Source of the DNA: Campanula takesimana
Lineage: Eukaryota > Streptophyta > Magnoliopsida > Asterales > Campanulaceae
Reading direction: 5' to 3'
Assembly (NCBI GenBank): GCA_026119855.1
Contig: JAOWBW010000182.1
Span: 412,297-476,296, forward strand
Length of the DNA: 64,000 nt
The notes under the pieces were generated by a model. It was not told the origin of the DNA and ran no database searches. It saw nothing but the letters and a program-made list of their open reading frames with translations. Position numbers and translations under genes: made by a program. Shown in pieces: positions 42,191 to 54,212 of the stretch; position 1 is the first letter of the stretch, and each line of letters opens with the position of its first letter.

Positions 42191-43417
42191 TGTAGATACC
42201 CCGGGAGAGCCCACGGCTTGGCTAGAGCGGTGGAAGGATCCTAGGATGTCTAATTGATTTTATTTTGTAGAGTCGCCACCTATGTTTTTAAAGGAACATA
42301 AGAAAAACCTAGAAATAGCCTATTTTTTAATGTTACGAAACCAAAGATTCGGGAAGAGAAGGGTTCGGGGGTTAGGTGACGGAGTGGGAAGTACTTAAAC
42401 ACCCACTCCGCCCCGCTTACGCGGGTCTTGCTACAATTGGTGTTCTAATGCTAAAAAGTCCTTCTATTAATATGAAAATGTGCTAACGATTACAAGGGAA
42501 AGAAAAGGGAAATAAAAAGAGAATTTTTTTATTTATTGATTTATGCTAAGAATTACATGTTGAATTATTGCTAAATCATTACATTAAGAAATGATCAATG
42601 ATTGAAATAGAGATTGAAAGGTTGGGATGTAACCTTGGCCAAACTTCAATAGTGAAGTGGCCTTTTGGTTGTATCCCTTTTTATGGAGATTGCATACTCA
42701 TTAGAGAAGTGAGAGATGAAGAAAACAAGTAAAGAGTTTTGACAAAGAGAATTAAAAGAGTTTAGAAGGAGAAAGTGAGAGTTGTACCTTGTTCTTGAAT
42801 GGGGAAGAACCAAATTGTCTATAGTGACCACCCTTTGAAAATGGATTTTGTGTGTTTTAAAGTGTTTTTGATTCAAGAATTCCTCCCCCTTTTTCATGGT
42901 GGAATGAAGAGGTATTTATAGGTGTTAGGGAAGTGTTTGTGGTCACAAAGATGGCCCTTCCCCGGATCAAGCCAAGACATAATGGCTTTGGGGGTTACAA
43001 ATCAGAAGAGGAGGGAAATTTGGCAAAATCTGGGATCCTGGAGGTGGGAAGCGCGCACGTCCCACCCCCCCTATGGGAGGCGCGCTCGTCCCACAAAGAA
43101 GGCCAAAGGCGCGCTCGTCCCACCTTCAGGAAATCCATATTTTAGCCCAAAAGTTAACCCCGTTATGCAGTTAAGTCCCAAAACTAACGAGATCAGTTAG
43201 AAACTTAACGAACACCACGAAAGTCAACAAAAACAAAGTAAACAAAGACTCAAGGTTGACTTTGTCACTTAGTCAAATCCAAGACTAATGGAGTAAGTCA
43301 AGAACTTAACGGAAAGTAACAAAAGTTAACGGAAAGTAACAAAACATAACAGAAGAGAGGAAGATAGAGAATGTGTATGCAATCGGGACATGAGAGGTCC
43401 AACACGGGGTGTCTACA
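42191..43417 (-). repeat. 3' LTR of the nested gag-only element
   Basis: 1,227 bp. Three GCGCGC(T/A)CGTCCCAC words at 43051-43123. Minus-strand TATA box 'ctataaatacc' at 42911-42921. Short frames inside are not genes. Confidence 0.92.
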
Positions 43418-46400
43418 GAGCCCCTCGGTGACGTGGATTGCAAAGCAAAACGCCTCGACGAATGTAAAAACACCCGCCGAGGACATCGACAAAGAAAAAA
43501 GGAAGAAAAGAAAACAAAGACTCGATAAAAGTAGGAATTTGAAATTGCGATAGATAGAGGTGCGCTCCTTGCATGAGCGACGTGGGGATGAAGTGCCTTG
43601 AGTAGCGGATGCTGTTGACTTCGTGGTGGTACCTGTTATGTGTATGCTTGACAAGTATATGTGTTCTTGCAAGAAGATGCATGGAGTGTGAGAGAGAAAT
43701 TGTGCTCGTGGTGTGATGGGATTTTGGAACACCCTTGCAATGAGAGAGAAGTAAGAATGTAGAGAGTGATCTTGTGTGCGTGTGATTTTGAGGAAAACAT
43801 TGGATGTATTCATACCTTCACTTACCATTGCCGCTTGAGTGGAGATGGATTTCTGATGTCCGCGGAGGGTGCTTTGATGGAGAATGTCCATTCTTTGGAT
43901 GTTGATGAGAGAACGCTCTTGATGATGGGTTGGCGAGATGGTACTCTGGATGATGGGTTGGTCGTGCCAAAGGCTGCCTACGTATCCCTTGAAGGGAATC
44001 AGACCAGCGTAGTTCAAGGATGATGGAGAACTCTGGGGAAGAAGCTATGGAGCAAGGCAAAGTAAAGCACATACTTTTGCACATAGAAGGAGAAAAAGAT
44101 TTTTTTTTTTTTTTTTTAGATTAGAAGGGAAAGAATATGCACACATGTGAGGAAAGGTTTTTTTTTTTTTTTTAGTTCGTGGGTGAACCATTTTAACCAT
44201 TGTGTGCTTGTGAAGCCAAACCAAGATCAAGTCGTGTTCAATCGAAGTCCGGATTGCCTTGTTGAATTCTGTCGTTGTTGCTGTGGTGTCCAACGAAATT
44301 GATGTCTAGCCCCAAGAGATTTGTCGATTATGGGGCTCCAAAATGCATTTGATGCCGAGATAAGGGGTTGCTGATTGTAAAGCTCCTAGAATGCCTTTGA
44401 TGCCAAACTTTGAGTGGCTTGCATAGCCCAAAGATAAATCAGTTCTTGGCCCATTCAAATAAATCGCCTTTTGTTGTTGGCGTGAGCAAATCCCAAGAGT
44501 AGATTATTGATACCAAGCCTCGAGAGATTGCAAATCCCCAAATGTCATGGACTTCTTGTTTGCGAGCTTCAAGACGGTGGAGTGTGAAGACCATTCGATG
44601 TAAAGCCCCAAATTATCTTGTGATCGGTTCGGCATTGAGAGCGGATGTACCGTTTGGTAGAATTTTTGATAGAGATCTCTTTCTTGCTCTTATTGGGGAG
44701 ATGAATGGCCTCATTGTGGTCGATACCCAAATGGCTGAGGGCTTATGTCAAAAGATGCAGTAATGTCTTGCGGTGCCGTCGAAGTCGCGGAGGATAAGGT
44801 CTTGGTGTGATAAAGTCCCAAATGAGTATGCTTGCTTGACTCTTCTTGAGTTGAACTAATGACGGATCTTCGGATGCAACTAGTGCTGTGGCCCAACTTT
44901 ATCTAAGCTGCACCTTGTGCTTTTAATCTTGGAGAAGGGGGTGCTGAATTGCAGAAACATTGGGATTGGCCGTGGCATTTCCCGCTATAACCCTGTTTTG
45001 ATTAGAGTTTAGCATATTGAATCTTTTTCCTTTTCTCTAAGACTTCCTTCAAAATCTCGCTGTGAGTTCTAACAAAAATCATCAACTTCATTCATAACAT
45101 CGGAGTCTTCATTTAAAACCAAGAGGCCTTTGACTTGAAGTATTGAGAGACCCTTTGAAGCTTGATCCCTTTCATGGAGACTACTCCCAAATTGCATTGC
45201 TCGAGTATTGTTGCCCAAAAGACTGTCGGTCGCGAAGCCCCAATATTGCCCTTTGCTCGGATTACTGTAATGCCGTAGCCCAAAAGATTGTAGATTGCGA
45301 AGCCCCTTGATACCTTCGGTGCCGAATTGAGGAAGCTTCCAATGTTGCACATGACTCGGCTGGGGATACTGCTGGGGAGTTAATTTCTCTTTGCCGAGGG
45401 AGCCTTTAAGACTTGACCGTAGCCCTTAGAGTGCCATCATTGATTGCGAGAAAGGTCCATCCTTGATTGGGGGAACGAGCACGGGCACACGCGACAAGAG
45501 GGTTTTTTGACATCCCTTTTGGGAGACTTTGAGGATAGTCTCACACATCTTTCTCGAACATAGCCTCTAGGGCGTATTGATTGTCAAGTGAAGCAAAAGA
45601 AGTCCTTGTCCTTGAGTCACATAGCCCCTAGGGCATCACCATTTGTTGAGCAAAGAAAGAGTGACTCATCCTCGTGCGAGGGAACAAACATGAGAGGACA
45701 TGGCAAGAGCTACTCCATTTCTCAGGAGCCTTTCGGCGTACTTTAGAAGCACATACTTGAAGAAGCTTTGAAAACTGAGACACATGTTGTTGCTATTTGT
45801 TGTCCAAGCCAATTGACTAGCTAGGGATTATTTGTGCAACCTCGTGCCCTTTTATGATGGGCTCGTTCTCGGATGGGTCTTGGCTACCACGGGCCTTTTT
45901 TTCATGAACCCAAAAATGCACACTGCTGGAGAATGATGCCAATAACCCAAAATAACCTTTGATGGTGCCATATCTTGTCGAGCCTTTTGCAATCCCAAAG
46001 TTGACTCGGTGGGGAATTGTCTTACTGAGGATATCCAATGTAGAGCTCGTGCATTTGTCTTCTTTAGAGGCCGGAGATCTCCATTTCTCTTTCCCTTCTC
46101 TCTCTCACTCTCTCATTTTTTTATGACGCACCCTATTTTTTGCCTAGACCGCCCTTTCGGGTTTTCAATCTAGCGGGCATCTCTTTTGCATCTTCATTTT
46201 GACTTGATTAATGAGGGAGTGTGCATTGACTCTAGCTGAGGAGATAAGACATGTGATTTTGCGGTGGAGACCTCTTATCACTGAAGGTGAGTGACATTGA
46301 TTTGATTAGGGAAGTGTCCCTAGTATTGACTTCATGTATTTGACCCTTTTTTGAATGACTCATGAAGGCAAGTAAGTCATTAAGAGAGAAGAGAAGGAAA

Positions 46401-46832
46401 GCCCCAATTTGACTGCAAGAAATTGGGAGTATGCAGAAAGAATAGAAGTCCCTAGACTCGACAAGGAACGTGAAATGATTCCAAATCTAAGAAAGTTGTT
46501 CAATCTTTTTGGTGATTAATTCATTGGCAAATGAATCGTACAAAGATGTCTTGACAAGTTCGAGATGAAGGCCGAGCACCATAACGCGCTAGGGCTAAAC
46601 ATATCTTCTTTTTTGCATGAGACCGGACCCGCAGGTTGACTACGTTCCTCCAGTGTAGAGGCTCAGGTCACCGTAGTTCTTGTGGATTCTCCATTCTTCG
46701 TGATGGAATTGTTGCTTTATAGCTTCGTCCTTTGTTGGTGGATGATGATGTTGATCTTCTTTGATTGAGGGGGATTTTTTTTTTTTGTGCTTTAACTTTT
46801 GCCTAGGTTGATTTAATGATTTCAACCTAGCG

Positions 46833-46863
<31 letters not shown>

Positions 46864-47187
46864 GATCCCCCTTTGAAAACTTTGCTTGATTTTTCTCCAT
46901 GCTTGATGTCTTGGATTCGCCGTTGTTGTTGATGTCGTTGCCTTCGTCACGATGTTTAGCCCCTAGGCGTTCAAGCGATGGCCTTCATTCTAAAACTTGT
47001 TTAGACATCTTTTCATCATTTTGCCAAGAATTAAATTGAACAACTTGAAATTGTGTATGAGGACAAGAACGACTTTTATTTGATAAGATCGACTCAAACA
47101 TTGACATGAGAAGGAAGAAAACTTAATGCACACAAAAGAGGAATTTGACTCTTTTTTTTTTTTTTTTTTTTTTTTTTATTCCTACTA
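43418..47187 (-). other. Non-coding interior of the gag-only element
   Basis: 3.8 kb without recognisable domains on either strand. The longest minus frame runs 44017-43298 (239 codons). It reaches into the LTR, is Ser/His/Leu-rich and matches nothing I know. From about 44280 to 45670 the plus strand repeats 'agcccc'- and 'attgcgaagcccc'-like phrases every few dozen to about 100 bases ('gattgcgaagccccaatatt', 'tgtagattgcgaagcccctt', 'agcccctagggcatc'). Poly-T runs at 44100, 44160, 46775, 46838 and 47152 account for several Lys-rich frames. Confidence 0.6.
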
Positions 47188-47913
47188 CTAGGTAGAGAAA
47201 GAGAAACAGAGATTGCTGTCGTCGTCTTTGCCGTTGTAGACTCCTTGCGGCATGATCTCTTGTTGAAGGCCCATTTCAAAACCAAGCTTTTCCTTGATGG
47301 GTTCTTGTATGTTGCCATTCTCTAGCGGTTGCTTTTCACCCACAGTAAATTCGCCGTTGTCGATCAAATCTTGGATGATGTTTCGGAGAAGGAAGCACCC
47401 TTCGGTAGTATGGCCACTATGCTTGTGGTAGCCGCACCATTCACTATGTGCATGATTCTTCAGTATCGCCTTCGGCTTGTACCCTTCCACAGGTTTGACC
47501 TTCCCACTTGCCACCAAAGTTTCAAATGCCTCGGCTTGGGTTACTCCTAGGAGAGGAGTGAAAACTCGGTTGTTGGTGGTACCTTTGTAGCTTTTGAGGG
47601 TCGGGCCACTTGAGCATGCTTTACCATTGAACTTTGCTTTGCCGCCAGTGAGCTCTTGCAAACGGGCTTTGAGTTCGGAATCCTCTTCCTCGTGAATTCT
47701 TCTTTCATAATCAAGACGGGCCTTGAGTTTGGAAACCTCTTCTTTGTGAATCCTCTTGTCGCTATCGAAACAGGCTTGCCACAAATTGTCTTTACGGCGG
47801 GCATCCTCGACAATCCTATCCATTTGTTCCCCCATTGATTTCATTATGTTGAGTAACCCTTCGTTGGACACGAAATTATTTCCACCGTTGTTGTTGTTGC
47901 CGTTGGAAGCCAT
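47188..47913 (-). CDS. Gag-like protein of the nested non-autonomous element
   Basis: About 241 codons from MASNGNNNN; the frame is open 33 codons further upstream, but this Met follows the likely leader. Domains: Asn/Gly-rich start, a charged coiled-coil region with a tandem 18-residue unit (DSDKRIHKEEVSKLKARL, DYERRIHEEEDSELKARL), a middle segment with TPLLGVTQAEAFETLVASG, and a knuckle-like motif WCGYHKHSGHTTEGCFLL followed by IIQDLIDNG. The last motif is the C-H-H-C arrangement seen at the Gag C-terminus of Tat/Ogre-type gypsy elements. The usual Retrotrans_gag capsid core is not evident, so the protein may be shortened. Overlapping frames are shadows. Confidence 0.6.
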   Translation of the reverse strand: MASNGNNNNGGNNFVSNEGLLNIMKSMGEQMDRIVEDARRKDNLWQACFDSDKRIHKEEVSKLKARLDYERRIHEEEDSELKARLQELTGGKAKFNGKACSSGPTLKSYKGTTNNRVFTPLLGVTQAEAFETLVASGKVKPVEGYKPKAILKNHAHSEWCGYHKHSGHTTEGCFLLRNIIQDLIDNGEFTVGEKQPLENGNIQEPIKEKLGFEMGLQQEIMPQGVYNGKDDDSNLCFSFST

Positions 47914-49127
47914 TGGACCTATTGGAAGAACACGGTTGATCTTAGGTTGGCCCCACAAACACCTTTTGAGTAATATGATTAAACCCACAAACAAGGAAAA
48001 AGACTCAACCACATAGAGAAAAATGACTATTTTTTTTATTTACAAAATCGGAAGGACATAGTCCTTTTTGGAGTTTCTAGAAAAATAGTGGAATCGTCAC
48101 ACTAGTATATAGACCTTCTCGCGGTCCCATATACTCATCGGATTCCACCACGCTTGTGATACCTACATGTGACGGGATTAAACTAAATTAATGTAGTAAA
48201 TCATACATGCGGGGACGGATTTTTTATTTTCGCCCAAGATAGCCACTTTTGGGGACGGAGTTTTATTTCGTCCATTGCAACAAATTGGCATGTATGATTT
48301 GAAGACATTAGTTTAGGGAAATCTCGGTACATGAAAGCCGACTGAGTCACGGAGTGTTAGACCCTAGACTAGAATTGTGTGGCTTGTGCTCGGCTAAAGA
48401 GAGGCTTAAAGGTCACCCCCGGCATGTAGTCTTGAGCTACGCCACGGGCTGAGGTTGACCGCTTCGAAAGAGTCAAGGTCGGGTGGAGCTTGAAACTTTC
48501 TAGGACGGGCCTCGACGGGTTTGGGGTTGAACATTGTGCTACTCGATAGTGAGCAATTGATAAGAATATGTGCATGTAGTGTGAGGTCTAACATGTGACA
48601 AAACATTTTTTTTTTCAAAAGAAATAAAAAAAAAAAAATAAGCACATAATTACAACTTTCGAATCACCCGTGTGACCGATAAAACAAACAGAAAATAAAA
48701 GAAGTTCTGTGCAGGCCCGGTGCCCACACATTGTCATTCTGCTCTGTTCTGTTTTCTGTGCACTGTTCTGTTCTGGGAATGCGCCCAGAAGCGCGCGCAT
48801 TGGGTGGCCTATGCGGAAGGCGTGCGCGGTAGACAAAGAGGGGCAGAGCCGCCCGATTCTGGGCAGTACCTGCGAATCAGTGGGTTCAAGGGATTGTCGT
48901 AACCCTAAATAAAAAATTCTTTCCCCTGCAGTAATTATTAGCACAGAAACATGGAATTGAAGGACAAGAAAGGAGGCGGGTGATTCTGGTAATTGGGGTC
49001 GGACGCGCGCGCTTTAGGCCAAGAAGGCCAGAGGCGCGCGCTTCCCACCCTTTTTACCAGAATGCCCAGAAAACAGTAATAAGAACACCAAAAGTTAAGA
49101 ACGCAAGTTTAACCCTCTAATAAGCAT

Positions 49128-49144
49128 CCCCAGCGGAGTCGCCA
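49128..49144 (-). other. Candidate primer binding site of the gag-only element
   Basis: The minus strand reads TGGCGACTCCGCTGGGG one base after the LTR end. The TGG start and GC-rich 17-base run fit a tRNA 3'-end complement, not initiator Met. I think of an Arg-tRNA-type site as in Tat/Ogre elements, from memory and unverified. Confidence 0.7.
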
Positions 49145-49145
49145 C

Positions 49146-50358
49146 TGTAGATACCCCGGGAGAGCCCACGGCTTGGCTAGAGCGGTGGAAGGATCCTAGG
49201 ATGTCTAATTGATTTTATTTTGTAGAGTCGCCACCTATGTTTTTAAAGGAACATAAGAAAAACCTAGAAATAGCCTATTTTTTAATGTTACGAAACCAAA
49301 GATTCGGGAAGAGAAGGGTTCGGGGGTTAGGTGACGGAGTGGGAAGTACTTAAACACCCACTCCGCCCCGCTTACGCGGGTCTTGCTACAATTGGTGTTC
49401 TAATGCTAAAAAGTCCTTCTATTAATATGAAAATGTGCTAACGATTACAAGGGAAAGAAAAGGGAAATAAAAAGAGAATTGTTTTATTTATTGATTTATG
49501 CTAAGAATTACATGTTGAATTATTGCTAAATCATTACATTAAGAAATCATCAATGATTGAAATAGAGATTGGAATGTTGGGATGTAACCTTGGCCAAACT
49601 TCAATAGTGAAGTGGCCTTTTGGTTGTATCCCTTTTTATGGAGATTGCATACTCATTAGAGAAGTGAGAGATGAAGAAAACAAGTAAAGAGTTTTGACAA
49701 AGAGAATTAAAAGAGTTTAGAAGGAGAAAGTGAGAGTTGTACCTTGTGCTTGAATGGGGAAGAACCAAATTGTTTATAGTGACCACCCTTTGAAAATGGA
49801 TTTTGTGTGTTTTAAAGTGTTTTTGATTCAAGAATTCCTCCCCCTATTCCATGGTGGAATGAAGAGGTATTTATAGGTGTTAGGGAAGTGTTTGTGGTCA
49901 CAAAGATGGCCCTTCCCTGGATCAAGCCAAGACATAATGGCTTTGGGGGTTACAAATCAGAAGAGGAGGGAAATTTGGCAAAATCTGGGATCCTGGAGGT
50001 GGGAAGCGCGCACGTCCCACCCCCCCTATGGGAGGCGCGCTCGTCCCACAAAGAATGCCAAAGGCGCGCTCGTCCCACCTTCAGGAAATCCATATTTTAG
50101 CCCAAAAGTTAACCCCGTTATGCAGTTAAGTCCCAAAACTAACGAGATCAGTTAGAAACTTAACGAACACCACGAAAGTCAACAAAAACAAAGTAAACAA
50201 AGACTCAAGGTTGACTTTGTCACTTAGTCAAATCCAAGACTAACGGAGTAAGTCAAGAACTTAACGAAAAGTAACAAAAGTTAACGGAAAGTAACAAAAG
50301 GAAGATAGAGAATGTGTATGCAATCGGGACATGAGAGGTCCAAGGCGGGGTGTCTACA
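49146..50358 (-). repeat. 5' LTR of the nested gag-only element
   Basis: 1,213 bp and very similar to 42191-43417. Words GCGCGC(T/A)CGTCCCAC at 50006-50078; TATA box at 49866-49876 (minus). The same word type recurs in the leader at 48996-49046. Confidence 0.92.
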
Positions 50359-52414
50359 ACTGCATGTACTGGGATGCTGATCCAGTTGAGCTGTTTGAGG
50401 ATATTCATCCTGATGACCAAGGCTCACCTCCAACTTCTGATAGTGAGCTCAAGGAAGCCTCCACATCTGAGTCAGATTCTGAAAATGAATCTTTCTATGA
50501 GCCTGTGGTGAACAAGGTGGGTGATAAAGAGAAAGGCAAGGGTTTGGCTGCTGATACGCCTAAGCGCAAGAAGAAGAAGGCCAGCAAATCTACTGCTGCG
50601 CCTGGGATAACTATCAAAGAGCCTTCTGCGCCTGTCCAGAAGCGCAAGGCTACAGCTGACCCTCCGCCTCCTAAGAAATCCAAGAAGGCCAAAGCCACTG
50701 CGCCTGAAGAGCAGAAGAGAGGTAAGGCTGATGCACCTGAAAAGAAGAAGGATGAGAAAAGGAAAGCAAAGGCTGTTGAGCCTGAGAAGAAGAAGAAAAA
50801 GAAGGAAAAGGTCTCTAGAACCCTACTGGATGAGTCTGATGAAGACGTCCACGTAGAAGATGATGCTACGCCCCCTCCACATGCGCATAAGTCAACGCGT
50901 GCATCTACTCCTCCTGCGCCCCAAGAGGAAGATGAATTTGAAGGTGCTTTCAATGACCCATTCATCAGCCCTTCCAAATCCACTGGAACCTCTAAGGGTG
51001 CACCATCTCAAGGGGAGATTCCCAAGGATACGCACAAGGAAACTTCTAGTGAGGATAATGTCCCACTGTCTGCAAAGAAGTCTACTCCCAAGCGCCGGGT
51101 TAAGAAGGTTGCTACCAAGAAACGCACCTCAAACCGTACTGTGGAAGATTTATCTGATGTTGAATCAGATCCTCCAAGGCATTCTCTTTCGCGCACTGAA
51201 AAGACTGCGCGTGAAATTGCAAGGGAAGCAAGGCTAGCTGCAATTGCTCAGAGAAACATTGCACAGCAGGCCCCACCAGTCTTCATTGATGGTGAAGGCT
51301 TTGCTCATGATTCGCCTGATCCAACTGTCTATGAGGATGCGCCAATTATAGAAGATGAAAATGACTCAAGCTCAGAAGACTATGATGTCCATCATTCTCC
51401 CATTCCTACGCATCACTCTCCAGTTCATGCGCACGAGACTCCTACTGCTGCTGCCACTCCTGTGCAACCTACTGGAGCTTCACAGACTTCTCCAATTATT
51501 CCTGCTGTAACTCCAGCAACTGCTCCCTCAGATCCTTCAAGTTCAACAACTGACATGCGCCAAGTCTTGGCCATGCTTCAGACTATCCAGGAAAATCAAT
51601 TTGCTGCGCAAACCCAGCATTTCCAGGTGGTCACTGCGCAAGCCAAAATTCAAGAACAGCTGGATGCGTAGTCTGCAAGGCTAGATGCGCAAGCCAGTTT
51701 ACTTAAAGCTATTGATTGTGCCATTAAGGGGGAGAGTTCAACAAAGGCAACCGGTTCTGCTGCTGCTGATGCGCAAGCAACCAGTTCTGCAGCTACGCAT
51801 ATGCCTCAAATTACGAAGCACTCCGCAATGACTTAGAGCATGACTTTGGTATTATTACCACTGCGCTCTCGAAGATTCCTTCTATGCATGGTCTTTCAGA
51901 AGCTCTTAGCACTTTGGAAAATACTCTCTCTGAGGTAATCCAGATTGAAACTGCCAAAGTTATAAACACCATTGATAACTTTGCGCCTAAGGATTCCAGC
52001 CCTTCCTCCTCCATCGATGCGCTAAAATCTCATGTCACTCACTGCTTAGTTCAGTTCAGTGATACATTCAATGGAGCCATGAACCAAGCTATGTTGGATA
52101 TGCAATCAAGCCAAAATATGGTTCAAGTTGAGTTGACCAAAACGCTTGCGGATGCGCAGAAGGAGATTCTGGATTCTGTTGCTTCTGCTCAGCAATCTCT
52201 GGCTAACCAATTTGGTTCCCTTGAGAATACTTTTAACAGAGTCTCTGAAGACCTTCAGAAAGATAATGGTCTGATGCGCTCCGGCATGAAGACTTATGTT
52301 AACCAGGCTGTAGAATACAACGCCAAGTTTCAAGCTCTCAAGATCGAGATAATGGACAAAATTACTGGCCTGCAGAACGAGCTTAGGGAAGCACTCAAGT
52401 CTTTCAAGTTTTAA
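50359..52414 (+). pseudogene. Extra 3' ORF of the SIRE-like element, second part
   Basis: After one copy of ACTGC the frame broken at 42190 continues (MYWDADPVELFEDIHPDD). It then runs through a Ser/Glu-rich stretch, a very Lys-rich segment with KKKK runs (50560-50810), a Pro/Thr/His-rich segment full of TGCGCC words and a Gln-rich stretch to TAG at 51669-51671. This TAG stands where CAG would continue the repeated DAQ wording. The same frame goes on to about 51835, and after a shift a coiled-coil-like tail (51884-52414: LSTLENTLSEV, MLDMQSSQNMVQVELTKTL, QALKIEIMDKITGLQNEL) closes the ORF. The Lys-rich middle and coiled-coil end differ from a classical envelope: I see no convincing membrane segment. 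Function unknown. Confidence 0.65.
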
Positions 52415-52787
52415 TGAGAAGAATGCATCATTGGTTTTCACAAAACTTTGTTCAATTCAAACTTTTTGTTTGTGGAGCAATGAATGTTTTATATAAACCC
52501 TACATCATGCGCATACTCATATCTGCTCATATTTCATTGCATGATGTTTAAACATTCAGTTTAAACGCATACTCAAACTTAAACTCCTTTTTTTTTTTGT
52601 ATGCTCTGAATGATATTTCTGTCTTCCCATTCTGTAAGTTTTATCTTATTAGATTGACTAAAAATCTATAACACTGGCCAGTGTGTGTATGGACTTGAGA
52701 CATGATTTACCATTTACATTCTTATGGACATGTTTTTATCAAGTACCTTGTATTGCCTTTGTTGTAGTAGGTAATGGCATCAATCAT
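52415..52787 (+). other. 3' untranslated stretch of the SIRE-like element
   Basis: No gene. AT-rich, one TGCGCATAC word near 52507, leading into the polypurine tract. Confidence 0.6.
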
Positions 52788-52799
52788 TTAGGGGGAGAT
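52788..52799 (+). other. Polypurine tract of the SIRE-like element
   Basis: 'ttagggggagat' directly before the right LTR. Confidence 0.85.
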
Positions 52800-54212
52800 T
52801 GTTGGGTATGCTTATTACTTAACCCTCCTAATTATGTTAGAATTGATTGATACCATCACCTAAGTTTATTTTAAGGACTTTAGGACCCTATGTAAGAATT
52901 TTTATAACTTCATTTTTTAGCTAAGTCCTCTTTATAGACTATGATTAGTGTTTAGGGCTGAAGCTTTGGATTTGAGGTCTCATGAGCAAATGTCTAAGTG
53001 TGATGCGTATGACCTTCATGCACAGCACCATCTGCGCACTTCATTGCGCATGATTTTCATGCGCAGCACAGATATACCTTAGTCAAATCTCTTATTTCAT
53101 GACCTCACCTTTGTATAGCTTGGAAAGCGTTATGTAAAGCTACGTTTTTTGGTATGAGTCAAAGTGCTGATGTGGACAAACGATAAAACATGAACACTCA
53201 GCATACACGTGGATGGAGAGACGCGCCTCAGTTTGAAATTCAAATTGAAGACAGCTGTCACCCTTCTAGAAGATATTTGAAAGCTGTCAACTTGCTGTCT
53301 CCAACGGCTATAAAGGACAGCTGCGCACCAATCACATTGTGACAGCACATCGTCCTTGCTGAAGCTCCCCAACGGCTAGTTCTTGGAGCTCCACTATAAA
53401 TAGCCAGCCCTTCCTCATTTTCCAAGATGCTTGTGCTTTTGCTTTCAAAGAGAAAGATTTGAAGATTTAAAGATTGCTTGCTCATTTCCAGAATTCTCAA
53501 AAACAACCTTCATACCTTCATACTCAATCCAAGCCCAGATCCTATAAGCCTTTGTATCACCAGAGTTCTTTGTGCTTTCCATCATACGATTCATAGAGCC
53601 CAGAATTTTGTCACACACACACCTCTTGAAGTTTCGATCTTATCGATCTTACTTCTAGAGATACACCGGTTATTGTCTAGGATTTGATCTTTCATAGATT
53701 ATAGATCTTTTAGTTAGTTTGTTCTAAATCGTTGTAACTTGTAACTCTCTCATATAATAAGATATCCATTAGAAATCCAAGACTAACCATCTTGGTAGAG
53801 GACGTAGATCTTTTCCCGATCGAACCTCTCCAAATAGCTTGTCTATTTATTGTGCTTTCTTTTCTACTCTTAAGCTTTACTTATATATTGATTTGTTTGA
53901 TCTTTGTAGTTACATTGAGCATATTGAATTGTGTTTGTATGATTATTGCCTTAGTTCCATTTTGCGCCAATCTTTAAGCTAAACTTAGTGCGTGCGTATT
54001 TACACTTTTGCGCATACTCCCTGCGCATAAGTAATTGCTTTAAGTTTCCGCTGTGCATTTCACACTCTTGTTGCGCGCTATACTTAGCCAAAATAAGACC
54101 TGTGCGCATTAGCCATTGTTTTTCAAAAGGGTTTGAAAAGAATTATAAAAACGCTATTCACCCCCCCCCCTCTAGCATTTTGCATACCCTTGTTGCCCTT
54201 CTGGGACCAACA
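52800..54212 (+). repeat. Right LTR of the SIRE-like element
   Basis: 1,413 bp, TGTTGGGTATG...GGGACCAACA. TATA box 'ctataaatag' at 53394-53403. TGCGCA cluster near 53030-53070. Confidence 0.95.

Larger units (their letters stand above)
42191..50358 (-). mobile_element. Nested non-autonomous LTR element with only a gag-like gene (TR-GAG/LARD type)
   Basis: 8,168 bp on the minus strand. LTRs at 42191-43417 and 49146-50358 both begin TGTAGA and end TCTACA. The target duplication ACTGC is exact (42186-42190, 50359-50363). The primer-site candidate lies next to the 49146 LTR. The only recognisable gene is gag-like (47188-47913). No protease, polymerase or integrase motif was found on either strand. 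The zinc-knuckle wording suggests a Ty3/gypsy Tat-like parent. It depends on another element for movement. It interrupts the extra ORF of the SIRE-like element. Confidence 0.88.
24190..54212 (+). mobile_element. SIRE/Maximus-like Ty1/copia retrotransposon split by two nested LTR elements
   Basis: LTRs at 24190-25597 and 52800-54212, initiator-Met primer site, polypurine tract, then gag, protease, integrase, reverse transcriptase, RNase H and an extra long ORF 3' of pol. This order (copia pol plus an extra ORF) is that of the SIRE/Maximus lineage. About 30 kb in total; removing the nested elements (29830-38378 and 42191-50358) leaves about 13.3 kb. Every gene has stops or frameshifts. The LTRs differ by scattered substitutions, clearly more than those of the two nested elements, which fits their order of insertion. 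No target duplication can be scored because another partial internal region follows the right LTR. Confidence 0.92.

Noticed and set aside
43298..44017. 239-codon minus frame
   Set aside because: Spans the LTR/internal border of the gag-only element, composition unlike a protein gene, no known motif.
50495..50983. Minus frame of 162 codons opposite the extra ORF
   Set aside because: Phe/Ser-rich shadow of the Lys-rich plus-strand codons.
50359..52414. Endogenous viral envelope
   Set aside because: No signal peptide, Cys-rich ectodomain or membrane anchor visible; kept as an extra ORF of unknown function.
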